The position numbers were made by a program, and so were the translations under genes. Positions 15,233-23,625 of a stretch of DNA of 24,419 nucleotides are shown piece by piece. Source of the DNA: Planctomycetaceae bacterium (lineage in GTDB: Bacteria > Planctomycetota > Planctomycetia > Planctomycetales > Planctomycetaceae); NCBI GenBank assembly GCA_003445035.1, contig DLVV01000090.1, positions 503 through 24,921 on the forward strand, given 5' to 3'. Within the stretch, counting starts at the first letter, position 1. Each line of letters opens with the position of its first letter. The notes under the pieces were generated by a model. That model saw nothing but the letters and a program-made list of their open reading frames with translations, was not told where the DNA came from and searched no databases.

Positions 15233-17905
15233 TCAGTCGACCGTTGGCAAAGGCGAGACGACCTTCGTTGCGTCGTCCGGATCGCAGGCTGTGAAGACGA
15301 AGCCGTCGGTTTGCCCGTCGACGACCAGTCGTGATCCCTCGGGGAATTCTCCGGCCAGCAGCCTGTTGGCCAGGCCGTTCTGGATGCGTTGTTGGATGAC
15401 CCGCTTCAGTGGCCGTGCCCCGTAGAGCCGGTCGTAGCCTTCGGCGGTGAGGAGTTCCCGGGCGGCGTCGGTGACCTCCAGTTGGTGTCCCTGCTCGGCG
15501 AGTTGCTCGGCCAGTCGGTTGAGTTGCAGGTCGACGATGCGACGGATGTTGTCACGATCGAGTGGCGAAAAGACAATCGTTTCATCGATTCGGTTGAGGA
15601 ACTCGGGGAGAAACTCGCTGCGAAGCACTTCGGCCAATGTCTCGTCGATCGCCTCGGCTTCGTCCTTCTCGACATGTTCCAGGATGGCCCGACTGCCCAG
15701 GTTGCTGGTCATCACGATCAGCGAGTTGGCGAAGTCGACGGTGCGACCCTGGCCATCGGTCAGGCGGCCGTCATCCAGCACCTGCAGCAGGACATTGAAG
15801 ATATCCCGATGAGCCTTCTCGATTTCGTCGAGCAGGATCACGCAGTAGGGCCGCCGCCGGACTGTTTCGGTCAGTCGCCCACCTGCTTCGTAGCCGACGT
15901 ACCCGGGTGGCGCTCCGATCAGCCGCGCGACCGAGTGCGGTTCCATGAACTCGCTCATGTCGATCCGCACGATCGCCCGTTCGTCGTCAAACAGGAATTC
16001 GGCCAGGGCCTTGCACAGTTCGGTCTTGCCGACCCCGGTGGGACCCAGGAACAAGAACGAGCCGAGCGGCCGACCGGGTTCGCCCAGTCCGGATCGTGAG
16101 CGTCGGACGGCGTTGGCGACCGCTTCGACCGCGCCGTCCTGGCCGACGACGCGGCGGTGCATCACCGACTCCATCTCGAGCAGCTTGTCGCGTTCGGCAC
16201 GGAGCATCCTCGACACGGGGATTCCCGTCCAGGTGCTGACCACTCTCGCGATGTCCTCTCCGGTGACCTTCTCTCGCAGCATCCGCTCGCCGTCGTCGTG
16301 ATCGGCCGCGGCGATACGGACCTCGAGCTGCTCGAGATCCGCTTCGGTCGCCCTGAGTTGTGCTTCCGCCTCGTGAGCGGTGATGAAGTCCTCGTTGAGG
16401 TTGGTTTGGCGGGCACGGGCAAAGGCACGCTCGTAGGCGGCCTGGAGTCCCTCGATCGATTCTTTCAACGGCTGCAGTTGCCCCAGGACCTGTTTCTCGG
16501 CTTCCCATTGGGCTTTGAGTCGAGTGACATTCTCCTCGCTGTCGGCGATCTGACGCTTGAGATCTTTCAGTCGTTCCCGGCTCTCGGGGCTTCCCTCGTG
16601 GGCCTCGTCGGCCAGGGCGGTGACTTCGATCTGCATTCGTGTCAGTTGGCGTGTGGCTTCATCGATCTCGGCCGGCATCGAGTCGATTTCCATCCGCAGC
16701 CGGCTGGCCGACTCGTCGACCAGGTCGATCGCCTTGTCGGGGAGAAAACGGTCACCGATGTATCGGTCCGAGAGCGAGGCGGCGGCGGTCAGGGCATCGT
16801 CGGTGATCCGGACGCCGTGGTGGGTTTCGTAACGGTCCTTGAGCCCTCGGAGAATCGAGATGGTGTCGTCGACGGAGGGTTCCTCGACCAGGACCGGCTG
16901 GAAGCGGCGCTCGAGCGCCGCGTCCTTTTCGATATGCTGGCGGTATTCGTCAATCGTGGTGGCTCCGACACAGTGGAGTTCACCTCGGGCGAGCATCGGC
17001 TTGAGTAGGTTGGAGGCATCGAGAGATCCCTCGGACGCACCGGCTCCGACGACAGTGTGCAATTCGTCGATGAACAGGATCACTCGACCGTCGGAGGCCT
17101 GGACCTCCTTGAGAACCGCCTTGAGTCGGTCCTCGAACTCGCCCCGGTACTTCGCCCCGGCGATCATCGAGCCCAGGTCCAGTGCCACGACACTCTTGTC
17201 GGCCAGTTGGGTCGGAACATCACCGCGGACAATTCGCTGGGCGAGCCCCTCGACGATCGCGGTCTTGCCGACACCCGGCTCGCCGATCAGTACCGGGTTG
17301 TTCTTGCGTCGCCGCGAGAGCACCTGGATGACACGTCGGATTTCCTGGTCGCGGCCAATGACGGGGTCGAGTCGACCCTCGTGGGCCAGTTCCACCAGGT
17401 CCTTGCCGTATTGTCCCAGCGCATCGTACTTGTCTTCGGGGGCATCGTCGGTGACTTGCTGGTTGCCACGGATCAACTCGAGCGCCTCCAGCACGTCGCT
17501 CTCTTCAACGGCACACAGGTGCAGGAGCCGTCCGGCCGTGTCGTCACAGGTGGACAGGGCCAGCAGCAGGTGCTCGGTCGACAGATAACTGTCGTCCATT
17601 TCCTCGGCTCGCCGACGGGCATCGGTGAACAGTCCGGGCAATCCGGGCGAGGCGGACAGGTCGGCGCCGGTGCCCGAGACCTGGGGCAGGCGGTCCAGTT
17701 CACCATCGACCAGGCTCCGGAGTCGAGCCGTATCGACGCCGATTCGGTCGAACAGAGAGACGACAACGCCGCTGCGTTCTTCGAGCAATGCGGCCAGGAG
17801 ATGGAGCGGGGACAGGAACTGGTGATGGCGGTCCTGGGCGGACTGCTGTGCCCGCATCACGGCTTCACGGGCCTTGATGGTCAATCGATCCAGTGGCAGG
17901 CTCAT
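15233..17905 (-). CDS. clpB: ATP-dependent disaggregase ClpB
   Basis: Hexameric Hsp100 AAA+ unfoldase of 890 residues that works with DnaK to resolve protein aggregates in the cytoplasm. Domains in order: Clp N-domain repeats (about 1-145); AAA-1 with Walker A GEPGVGKT (208-215), pore loop KYRGEFE (252-258) and Walker B RVILFIDE (274-281); the long coiled-coil middle domain (about 405-535, [16 protein letters not shown] onward) that identifies ClpB rather than ClpA or ClpC; and AAA-2 with GPTGVGKT (621-628), [11 protein letters not shown] and GYVGYEAGG. There is no IGL/IGF loop for ClpP. GAGGAGGAG before the ATG is a strong ribosome site. It is 15 bases downstream of dnaK on the same strand, so the two form one operon. 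The length is slightly above the E. coli protein (857). Confidence 0.98.
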   Translation of the reverse strand: MSLPLDRLTIKAREAVMRAQQSAQDRHHQFLSPLHLLAALLEERSGVVVSLFDRIGVDTARLRSLVDGELDRLPQVSGTGADLSASPGLPGLFTDARRRAEEMDDSYLSTEHLLLALSTCDDTAGRLLHLCAVEESDVLEALELIRGNQQVTDDAPEDKYDALGQYGKDLVELAHEGRLDPVIGRDQEIRRVIQVLSRRRKNNPVLIGEPGVGKTAIVEGLAQRIVRGDVPTQLADKSVVALDLGSMIAGAKYRGEFEDRLKAVLKEVQASDGRVILFIDELHTVVGAGASEGSLDASNLLKPMLARGELHCVGATTIDEYRQHIEKDAALERRFQPVLVEEPSVDDTISILRGLKDRYETHHGVRITDDALTAAASLSDRYIGDRFLPDKAIDLVDESASRLRMEIDSMPAEIDEATRQLTRMQIEVTALADEAHEGSPESRERLKDLKRQIADSEENVTRLKAQWEAEKQVLGQLQPLKESIEGLQAAYERAFARARQTNLNEDFITAHEAEAQLRATEADLEQLEVRIAAADHDDGERMLREKVTGEDIARVVSTWTGIPVSRMLRAERDKLLEMESVMHRRVVGQDGAVEAVANAVRRSRSGLGEPGRPLGSFLFLGPTGVGKTELCKALAEFLFDDERAIVRIDMSEFMEPHSVARLIGAPPGYVGYEAGGRLTETVRRRPYCVILLDEIEKAHRDIFNVLLQVLDDGRLTDGQGRTVDFANSLIVMTSNLGSRAILEHVEKDEAEAIDETLAEVLRSEFLPEFLNRIDETIVFSPLDRDNIRRIVDLQLNRLAEQLAEQGHQLEVTDAARELLTAEGYDRLYGARPLKRVIQQRIQNGLANRLLAGEFPEGSRLVVDGQTDGFVFTACDPDDATKVVSPLPTVD

Positions 17906-17920
17906 CTTGCTCCTCCTCGT

Positions 17921-19849
17921 CTAGTCGTCCTCTTTCTTCTCGAACTCCGCATCGATCACGTCATCCTCCGCAACGTCGCCGGCGGATCCGTCAGGGGAGC
18001 CCGCCTCGGGTGAGGCACCCGCAGCAGCCGAGTCATCGGACTGCTCGTACATGTGTTTGGAGAGTGCGTGCGTGGCCTGTTCCAGTTCGCCGACGGCGGT
18101 GTTGATGGCGTCGGAGTCTTCACCAGAAGACGCCTCGTTGACCTTGGTGACGGCCGCATCGATCGCTTCTTTCGAACTGTCATCGAGCGTCTCGGCGTGC
18201 TCGGTCATCAATTTCTCGGTTTCGTAGACCAGCATTGAGGCTTTGTTGCGGGCCTCGGCCAGGTCTCGTTTCTTCTTGTCCTCCTCGGCGTGTTCTTCGG
18301 CGGCCTGTCGGGCCTGCTCGATCTCGCCGTCGGAGAGGCCACTGGATTCTTCGATTCGGACGGACTGTTCCTTGTTTGTGGCCTTGTCCTTGGCGGTGAC
18401 GTTGAGGATGCCGTTGACATCGATGTCGAAGGTGACCTCGACCTGTGGGACGTTTCGGGGTGCTGGTGGGATGCCGTCGAGATTGAACTGGCCGAGTTGC
18501 CGGTTGTCGTGGGCCATCTGGCGTTCGCCCTGGAAGACCTGGACGGTGACGGCTGTCTGGTTGTCGGCCGCCGTCGAAAAGATCTCGCTTCGTGAAGTCG
18601 GAATCGTCGTGTTTCGTTCGATCAGGGGGGTCATGATGCCACCTTCAGTCTCGATTCCCAGCGACAGTGGCGTCACGTCCAGCAGGACCACGTCGGTGAC
18701 ATCCCCGGCGATGATCCCACCCTGGATTGCTGCTCCCAGGGCCACCACCTCGTCGGGATTCACGCCGCGGTGAGGCTCCCGGTTGAACAGTTCCTTGACG
18801 AAATCCTGCACCTTGGGGATACGGGTGGAGCCGCCGACCAGGACAACCTCTTCGATGTCCGACGGTTTGAGCTTCGCGTCGGAAAGCGCGTCGAGAATTG
18901 GTTTGCGGCACCGTTCGACCAGCCCGTCGATCAGGCGTTCAAAGTCGGCACGGGTGATCGAGAGCTGAAGATGCTTCGCCTCCTGGTTGGCATCGGCGAT
19001 GATGAACGGCAGGTTGATGTCGGTCGTCTGGGCCGTCGAAAGTTCCTGCTTGGCCTTCTCGGAGGCCTCGCGGAGACGCTGCAATGCCATTGCGTCTTCA
19101 CGGAGATCAATGCCCTGCTCCGACTGGAAGGTGTCGGCGATGTGGTTGATCAGAACTTCGTCAAAATCGTCACCACCGAGGTGCGTGTCCCCGTTGGTAC
19201 TGAGCACTTCGACCGACTCCGCGTCCACCTCCAGTATCGAAACGTCGAAGGTTCCCCCGCCGAGATCGAAAACGGCGATCTTCTGGTCCTGCTTCTTGTC
19301 CATCCCGTAGGCCAGTGATGCCGCTGTGGGCTCGTTGATGATTCGCTCGACCTCAAGTCCGGCGATCTGTCCGGCGTCCTTGGTTGCCTGGCGTTGAGCA
19401 TCGTTGAAGTACGCCGGCACGGTGACCACAGCCCGGTTCACCTTGTGACCCAGGTAGCTCTCGGCAGCTTCTTTCAGCTTCCGCAACACCAGCGCAGAGA
19501 TCTGCGGGGGCTTGTACGTCTCGCCAGCCGCCTCGACCTGCACGTAATCTTCGGATCCTCCAACCACCGAGTACGGGACGATCTTTTCCTCTGAGGAAAC
19601 CTCGCTGTGACGACGTCCCATGAACCGCTTGATGGAATAGACGGTGTTCTTCGGATTGGTGACCGCCTGTCGCTTGGCCTGCTCGCCCACCAATGTCTCG
19701 CCCTGATCGGTGAACGCGACCACGCTGGGGGTCAGGCGATTGCCTTCCTGGTTGGCCAACACCTTGGGCTCGCCTCCTTCGAGCACCGACACCACCGAGT
19801 TGGTGGTTCCGAGGTCGATTCCAATCACCTTTTCGTTTTCCAGGGCCAT
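17921..19849 (-). CDS. dnaK: Chaperone protein DnaK (Hsp70)
   Basis: Hsp70 chaperone of 642 residues. The nucleotide-binding domain has GIDLGTTNS (10-18), [13 protein letters not shown] (141-153), [12 protein letters not shown] (171-182), [11 protein letters not shown] (194-204) and [11 protein letters not shown] (335-345). The interdomain linker is [12 protein letters not shown] (387-398). Next come the beta-sandwich substrate domain and helical lid, then an acidic tail ending [14 protein letters not shown], the usual bacterial end. The ATG has GAGGAG seven bases upstream. No grpE, dnaJ or hrcA is adjacent, so the nucleotide exchange factor and J-protein must be elsewhere. It is the first gene of the dnaK-clpB operon. 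A sigma-54 type promoter at 19913-19928 and paired inverted repeats at 20030-20087 lie upstream. Confidence 0.99.
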   Translation of the reverse strand: MALENEKVIGIDLGTTNSVVSVLEGGEPKVLANQEGNRLTPSVVAFTDQGETLVGEQAKRQAVTNPKNTVYSIKRFMGRRHSEVSSEEKIVPYSVVGGSEDYVQVEAAGETYKPPQISALVLRKLKEAAESYLGHKVNRAVVTVPAYFNDAQRQATKDAGQIAGLEVERIINEPTAASLAYGMDKKQDQKIAVFDLGGGTFDVSILEVDAESVEVLSTNGDTHLGGDDFDEVLINHIADTFQSEQGIDLREDAMALQRLREASEKAKQELSTAQTTDINLPFIIADANQEAKHLQLSITRADFERLIDGLVERCRKPILDALSDAKLKPSDIEEVVLVGGSTRIPKVQDFVKELFNREPHRGVNPDEVVALGAAIQGGIIAGDVTDVVLLDVTPLSLGIETEGGIMTPLIERNTTIPTSRSEIFSTAADNQTAVTVQVFQGERQMAHDNRQLGQFNLDGIPPAPRNVPQVEVTFDIDVNGILNVTAKDKATNKEQSVRIEESSGLSDGEIEQARQAAEEHAEEDKKKRDLAEARNKASMLVYETEKLMTEHAETLDDSSKEAIDAAVTKVNEASSGEDSDAINTAVGELEQATHALSKHMYEQSDDSAAAGASPEAGSPDGSAGDVAEDDVIDAEFEKKEDD

Positions 19850-19912
19850 CGCTCTCGTCTCCTCGCGCCGCGGACTTTTCCACTCTCAAGTTGCCTCTTA
19901 CCCCAGACAAAT

Positions 19913-19928
19913 TGCAAACAGTGTGCCA
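19913..19928 (-). promoter_or_regulatory. Sigma-54 (RpoN) promoter of dnaK-clpB
   Basis: On the minus strand the sequence is TGGCACACTGTTTGCA, an exact match to the conserved core TGGCAC-N5-TTGCA, with GG and GC of the -24 and -12 boxes at the required spacing. The inferred start of transcription is near 19902, giving a leader of about 53 bases that contains the GAGGAG site of dnaK. It is the only perfect match I noticed in the window. Sigma-54 promoters need an ATP-driven enhancer-binding protein, and candidate binding sites lie upstream. Confidence 0.72.
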
Positions 19929-20029
19929 AGACGTAGCGGGATATGACGGGTTCGTCGTAAACCACTTATATATAGCGAGTTGCGAAGTTGTTTATGGTTA
20001 ATGATTTCCGGCAGCTGCTGAAAACAAAC

Positions 20030-20042
20030 TGCCAAAGTGGCA
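20030..20042. promoter_or_regulatory. Upstream inverted repeat, copy 1
   Basis: TGCCA-AAG-TGGCA, a perfect 5-bp inverted repeat with a 3-base centre, identical to the copy at 20075. Its centre is about 134 bases upstream of the inferred dnaK transcription start, a typical enhancer position for sigma-54 activators. The flanking bases extend the half-sites so that the reverse complement reads ATGCCA-N3-TGGCAG, matching the other copy. Confidence 0.6.
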
Positions 20043-20074
20043 TTCTTCCCGGCACTCAACACGGACCTGCCTAA

Positions 20075-20087
20075 TGCCAAAGTGGCA
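20075..20087. promoter_or_regulatory. Upstream inverted repeat, copy 2
   Basis: A second exact copy of TGCCA-AAG-TGGCA, 45 bp from the first (about four helical turns, so on nearly the same DNA face). Its centre is about 179 bases upstream of the inferred dnaK start and 28 bases before the pheA -35 box. A bound protein could therefore also affect pheA. Confidence 0.6.
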
Positions 20088-20114
20088 GCTTTGAGCCTGT
20101 GGCTGGCCAACCGC

Positions 20115-20143
20115 TTGACAGCCTGAGTAGCGGCCGGTACAAC
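20115..20143 (+). promoter_or_regulatory. Sigma-70-like promoter for pheA
   Basis: TTGACA (20115-20120), a 17-base spacer, then TACAAC (20138-20143). The -35 box is perfect, the spacing optimal, and the -10 box matches 4 of 6. Transcription would begin near 20150, leaving an unusually long leader of about 275 bases before pheA. Confidence 0.5.
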
Positions 20144-20425
20144 ACGCCGAAACTACTGTTCCAGCTTGGTTTTGCGTCCAATTCCGTGAGGAGGAAAGGC
20201 CCCAGCACTGTGGTTCTGGCTACCGATTGATGCCGGAGCGGTGTGTCGGGTACCGTGTTGATTGGGGGCAAAAGCCTGTCGATCGAGGGCTGGTAAGAGA
20301 TTTCGGGCCCACGATGTCTGGATCTGCTGTTTCGGCGGCGGAAAACGAATGAAGCGTCGTTGATATGTGGTGGTGTCGGTGAACTCGACTCAGGACTGCG
20401 GTTGCCGGAAGCCGGAGCTGAACTG

Positions 20426-21568
20426 ATGGCCAAGAAGAAGTCGACGAACATCAAGCCGAGGGAGAAATCGGCGACCAAGTCGCGTTCCCGTCGGTCATCG
20501 AAGAGCCTGGGGTCATTGCAGTCGAAGCTCAAGAAACTCGATCGCGAATTGGTCAAGCGACTGCACGAGCGGGCGAAATTGACGACAGAATATCTGTCAT
20601 TGCTGCCGGACCCGCAACGCGCGTTGTACGATCCGGTGGCCGACGATGTCTTGTGGAATCAGTTGGAGAAGCAATCGGGTGCCCTGCCCTTTGCGGCTCT
20701 TCGTGGAATCTATCGTGAGTTGCTGAGTGCATCTCGCCGGGCGATTAAGGCCTCTCGGGTGGCCTATCTTGGTCCGCAATTCAGCTACACGCACCTGGCG
20801 GCGATCGAACGATTTGGCAAGTGGTCCGACCTGATTCCAGTGAACACGATCGCAGCGGTGTTCGAGGAGGTGAACCGGGGTCATGCCGAATACGGTATCG
20901 TGCCGATCGAAAACAGCACCGACGGTCGGATTGTCGATACGCTCGACATGTTCACGCGGATGCCGTTGAGAATCTGTGGAGAAGTCCAGATCGCGGTCAA
21001 TCACAACCTGCTGGCCCGCTGTGTTCGAAGTGAGATCGCCGAGATCTACAGCAAGCCACAAGCATTGTCACAGTGCCGGGATTGGTTGAGCCGCAACATG
21101 CCGCAATCGCGATTGATCGAGGTGACCAGCACATCGACCGCGGCACAGTTGGCTCGCGAGAAGCCAGGGGCGGCGGCGGTGGCCAGCCGGCAGGCGGGCA
21201 TCGAATACGACCTTCCGGTGGTGGCGGCCAGCATCCAGGACAACGAAGAGAACGTGACCCGTTTTGCGGTGATCGGCGATGACGTCCTGGCCTCGACCGG
21301 CTCTGATCGGACCGCCATCCTGTTGCAGGTCCCTCACCGGCCTGGATCTCTGGCGGATGCGATTGGCGTTTTCAAGAAGAACAAACTGAATCTGACGTGG
21401 ATCGAGTCGTTCCCGTTGCGGGGTCCAGAGAGCGGTTACCTGTTCTTTCTGGACTTCGAAGGCCATTCCAGTGACACGAGAACCAAACGGGCTCTCGGGG
21501 ACCTGGGCCAGCAGGCCATCCGGCTGGAAATTCTCGGCTCCTATCCTCGCAGCGAACCACTCGGCTGA
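20426..21568 (+). CDS. pheA: Prephenate dehydratase with degenerate chorismate-mutase domain and ACT domain
   Basis: Cytoplasmic enzyme of phenylalanine synthesis that turns prephenate into phenylpyruvate. Its 380 residues comprise a basic N-terminal tail (1-28), an AroQ-type chorismate-mutase-like helical domain (about 30-108), the dehydratase domain from [15 protein letters not shown] (112-126) to the catalytic TRF (278-280), and an ACT regulatory domain (about 297-375) with RPGSLA (305-310) and ESFP (327-330) in place of the usual ESRP. Compared with E. coli PheA, the mutase part keeps Arg49 and Asp69 but has Gln32, Leu60, Ala72 and Asp73 where Arg11, Lys39, Arg51 and Glu52 are expected, so mutase activity is doubtful. 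Feedback inhibition by phenylalanine is likely from the ACT domain. The ATG is preceded by CCGGAG. aroF follows after 86 bases. Confidence 0.93.
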   Translation: MAKKKSTNIKPREKSATKSRSRRSSKSLGSLQSKLKKLDRELVKRLHERAKLTTEYLSLLPDPQRALYDPVADDVLWNQLEKQSGALPFAALRGIYRELLSASRRAIKASRVAYLGPQFSYTHLAAIERFGKWSDLIPVNTIAAVFEEVNRGHAEYGIVPIENSTDGRIVDTLDMFTRMPLRICGEVQIAVNHNLLARCVRSEIAEIYSKPQALSQCRDWLSRNMPQSRLIEVTSTSTAAQLAREKPGAAAVASRQAGIEYDLPVVAASIQDNEENVTRFAVIGDDVLASTGSDRTAILLQVPHRPGSLADAIGVFKKNKLNLTWIESFPLRGPESGYLFFLDFEGHSSDTRTKRALGDLGQQAIRLEILGSYPRSEPLG

Positions 21569-21654
21569 GGCCCGCGAGTTTCAGCCACTCAATGCCCCAG
21601 CCCGGGGAAACGGTTTTTGGACCGGACCGGGCGCTTCGGACTGAAGGATCGACC

Positions 21655-22695
21655 GTGATCATTGTTCTCAAACCTGACTGCACCGATGAACAGATCGAGC
21701 ACATCGAGGAGCAGATCGTCGCCCTGGGACTGAAACCTGAACTGAGTCGCGGTGTGCAGCGGACGCTGGTCGGGGTGATCGGCGAGGAGGATGTGTTGAG
21801 AAACGCTCCGCTGGGTGCGTTTCCCGGTGTCGAGAAGGTGATGCCGATTCTCAAGCCGTACAAGCGGGCCAGTCGTGATTTCCAGCCTGAGGACTCGGTG
21901 GTCGATGTTGGCCGCGGGGTTCGTGTCGGTGGCGGATCGCTGGGGATGGTCGCTGGTCCTTGCGCAATCGAAAGCCGAGAGGTGTTGATGGAGATCGGCG
22001 AATCGGTCCGGCAGGCCGGGGCCAATATTCTGCGGGGCGGAGCGTTCAAGCCACGGACCAGCCCCTACAGTTTCCAGGGGATGGGCGAGGAGGGGTTGAA
22101 GATCCTGCAGGACGTTGGTGGCGAACTGGGGATGCCGGTGGTCACCGAGGTGATGGACCCGCGGCAGGTGGAACTGGTTGACCGTTACGCGGACGTGTTT
22201 CAGATCGGCGCACGAAACATGCAAAACTTCAACCTGCTCAGTGAAGTCGGGCAGACGACTCGTCCGGTGATGCTCAAGCGGGGCATGAGCGCCACCGTCG
22301 GCGACCTGTTGATGTCGGCAGAATACATCCTGGCGCAAGGCAACAAACAAGTGATCCTGTGTGAGCGAGGGATCCGCAGCTTCGAAGACTCAACCCGTAA
22401 CGTGCTCGACCTGGCCATGGTGCCCAACGTGAAGCAGACCTGTCACCTGCCGATCATCGTCGATCCTTCGCACGCCACGGGGCGACCCGAATTGATCCCG
22501 GCCATGGCTCGGGCGGCGGTGGCCAGCGGAGCCGACGGAGTCCACATCGAAGTGCACAACTGTCCCGAACAGGCTCTCAGCGACGGGCCACAGGCTCTTC
22601 TGCCGGACCAGTATGCGGAGGTGATGGGCGGGTTGAGGCAGCTGGCCGAGTTGTTCGAGAAGGTGATCCCGGAGCCGGGCGTGGAGGCCGAATGA
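21655..22695 (+). CDS. aroF: DAHP synthase, type I-beta (3-deoxy-7-phosphoheptulonate synthase)
   Basis: First enzyme of the shikimate pathway: phosphoenolpyruvate plus erythrose 4-phosphate give DAHP. It has 346 residues. Residues 1-70 form the ferredoxin-like regulatory domain seen in the Thermotoga-type enzyme ([20 protein letters not shown]), and the catalytic barrel follows. Metal ligands are Cys103 (GPC), His273 (PSHATGR), Glu299 and Asp310, each one residue off the Thermotoga positions I recall; [11 protein letters not shown] (132-142) is the substrate motif. The start is GTG at 21655, with AAGGA six to seven bases upstream and the family N-terminus MIIVLKP. An in-frame ATG at 21592 lacks a ribosome site and adds an atypical 21 residues. 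The regulatory domain suggests aromatic-amino-acid feedback. No mutase domain is fused. It lies between pheA and tpiA on one strand. Confidence 0.95.
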   Translation: MIIVLKPDCTDEQIEHIEEQIVALGLKPELSRGVQRTLVGVIGEEDVLRNAPLGAFPGVEKVMPILKPYKRASRDFQPEDSVVDVGRGVRVGGGSLGMVAGPCAIESREVLMEIGESVRQAGANILRGGAFKPRTSPYSFQGMGEEGLKILQDVGGELGMPVVTEVMDPRQVELVDRYADVFQIGARNMQNFNLLSEVGQTTRPVMLKRGMSATVGDLLMSAEYILAQGNKQVILCERGIRSFEDSTRNVLDLAMVPNVKQTCHLPIIVDPSHATGRPELIPAMARAAVASGADGVHIEVHNCPEQALSDGPQALLPDQYAEVMGGLRQLAELFEKVIPEPGVEAE

Positions 22696-22769
22696 GCCAT
22701 GTGGCTCGTGTCGGCGACCGGCGTGGTGCCGGAAGCGTGATGGGCAAATCGTGGCACTGTTGGAATCGA

Positions 22770-22789
22770 CGGCCCGGGACCGCGGGCCG
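22770..22789 (+). terminator. GC-rich hairpin just before the tpiA ribosome site
   Basis: CGGCCCG-GGACCG-CGGGCCG forms a perfect 7-bp stem with a 6-base loop in the 108-base gap between aroF and tpiA. No T-run follows, and GGAGCAGGA of the tpiA ribosome site comes directly after. It may mark an mRNA processing or partial termination point, or tune tpiA translation. Confidence 0.3.
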
Positions 22790-22803
22790 GGGAGCAGGAT
22801 GAG

Positions 22804-23565
22804 ATGAGACGGATCCTGGTTGCGGGCAACTGGAAGATGAACACCGGCAGGGCGCAGGCCCTGGAATTGGCCAGCGGGTTGGTCGAGCAATGCGGTGAGC
22901 CGGGTGCTGTTGATGTGATGATTGCTCCGCCGTTCGTTTGGCTCGAGGCGGTTGCTACGGTGGTCGGCGGATCGGCTGTGCAGTTGGCGGCCCAGAACGC
23001 CTGGTGCGAGTCCCCGGGGGCTTTCACCGGAGAAGTGGCCCTGGAAATGGTCGCCGAGGCGGGTTGTGGCACTGTGATTCTCGGCCACAGTGAACGGAGG
23101 CAACTCTTTGGTGATACCGACGGACTGGTCGGTCGCAAGGTGGCCGCGGCGCGATCGGCCGGCCTGGGGGTGATTCTCTGCGTCGGCGAAACCCGTGAGC
23201 AACGGGAGGCGGATGAGACCGACGCGGTGCTCACGAGACAACTGCTGGCCGGTCTCGAGGCGATTGACGGCGAGATGGTCGCGGGGCTGGTTGTGGCCTA
23301 CGAGCCGGTCTGGGCGATCGGGACCGGACTGGTGGCCACCACCGAGCAGGCCGAATCGGCCCACGCTCACCTTCGCAACGAACTTGCGCTTCGCTACAAT
23401 TCTGATGTGGCCGACGCCACGAGGATCCTCTACGGGGGCAGCGTCAACCCGGACAACGCCGCTGACCTGATGGGGCGACCCAACGTCGACGGGGCGCTGG
23501 TCGGGGGAGCCAGCCTGTCAGTTGAGTCGTTTGTCGCCATCATCAACGCCGCCACTGGCGTTTGA
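22804..23565 (+). CDS. tpiA: Triosephosphate isomerase
   Basis: Glycolytic enzyme that interconverts dihydroxyacetone phosphate and glyceraldehyde 3-phosphate in the cytoplasm. Its 253 residues are the usual length. All catalytic residues are present: Lys11 (NWKMN), His95 (GHSERR) and Glu167 (AYEPVWAIGTG), the last starting the flexible loop 6. The phosphate-binding GGSV and GGAS motifs follow near the C-terminus. The ATG has AGGA close upstream (GGAGCAGGATGAG), and an overlapping two-codon frame precedes it. secG starts 60 bases downstream. The tpiA-secG order is found in many bacteria and supports both calls. Confidence 0.98.
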   Translation: MRRILVAGNWKMNTGRAQALELASGLVEQCGEPGAVDVMIAPPFVWLEAVATVVGGSAVQLAAQNAWCESPGAFTGEVALEMVAEAGCGTVILGHSERRQLFGDTDGLVGRKVAAARSAGLGVILCVGETREQREADETDAVLTRQLLAGLEAIDGEMVAGLVVAYEPVWAIGTGLVATTEQAESAHAHLRNELALRYNSDVADATRILYGGSVNPDNAADLMGRPNVDGALVGGASLSVESFVAIINAATGV

Positions 23566-23625
23566 CCGCCAGTATCGATCTCGCCCACCTCTCTCACGAG
23601 TGACGCATCAGATGGAGACGACCCG

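Larger units (their letters stand above)
19850..20425. other. Divergent regulatory region, dnaK / pheA
   Basis: This 576-base gap between divergent genes holds a sigma-54-like promoter reading toward dnaK, two identical inverted repeats, an A/T-rich stretch between them (about 19955-20010, including TTATATATAG) that could be a bend or IHF-type site, and a good sigma-70-like promoter reading toward pheA. The rest (about 20150-20425) would be a pheA leader of about 275 bases with an orphan ribosome-site-like GAGGAGGAAAGG at 20188-20199. I found no CIRCE (TTAGCACTC-N9-GAGTGCTAA) and no HAIR element. Confidence 0.6.

Noticed and set aside
15210..15238. GACTGA/TCAGTC pairing between the two convergent stop codons
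   Set aside because: Only 6 bp with a 17-base loop. It mostly reflects the two facing TGA stops, so it is too weak for a terminator call.
20230..20352. 40-codon frame in the pheA leader
   Set aside because: The ribosome-site-like sequence is more than 30 bases away and the translation shows no family or Phe-rich pattern.
19850..20425. CIRCE or HAIR heat-shock operators before dnaK
   Set aside because: No TTAGCACTC-N9-GAGTGCTAA or CTTGAGT-N7-ACTCAAG arrangement was found. Isolated ACTCTCAAG and ACTCAAC strings have no partner at the right spacing.
21592..21654. Upstream ATG start of aroF
   Set aside because: No ribosome site precedes it, and it adds 21 residues before the family-typical MIIVLKP, which has its own GTG and AAGGA.
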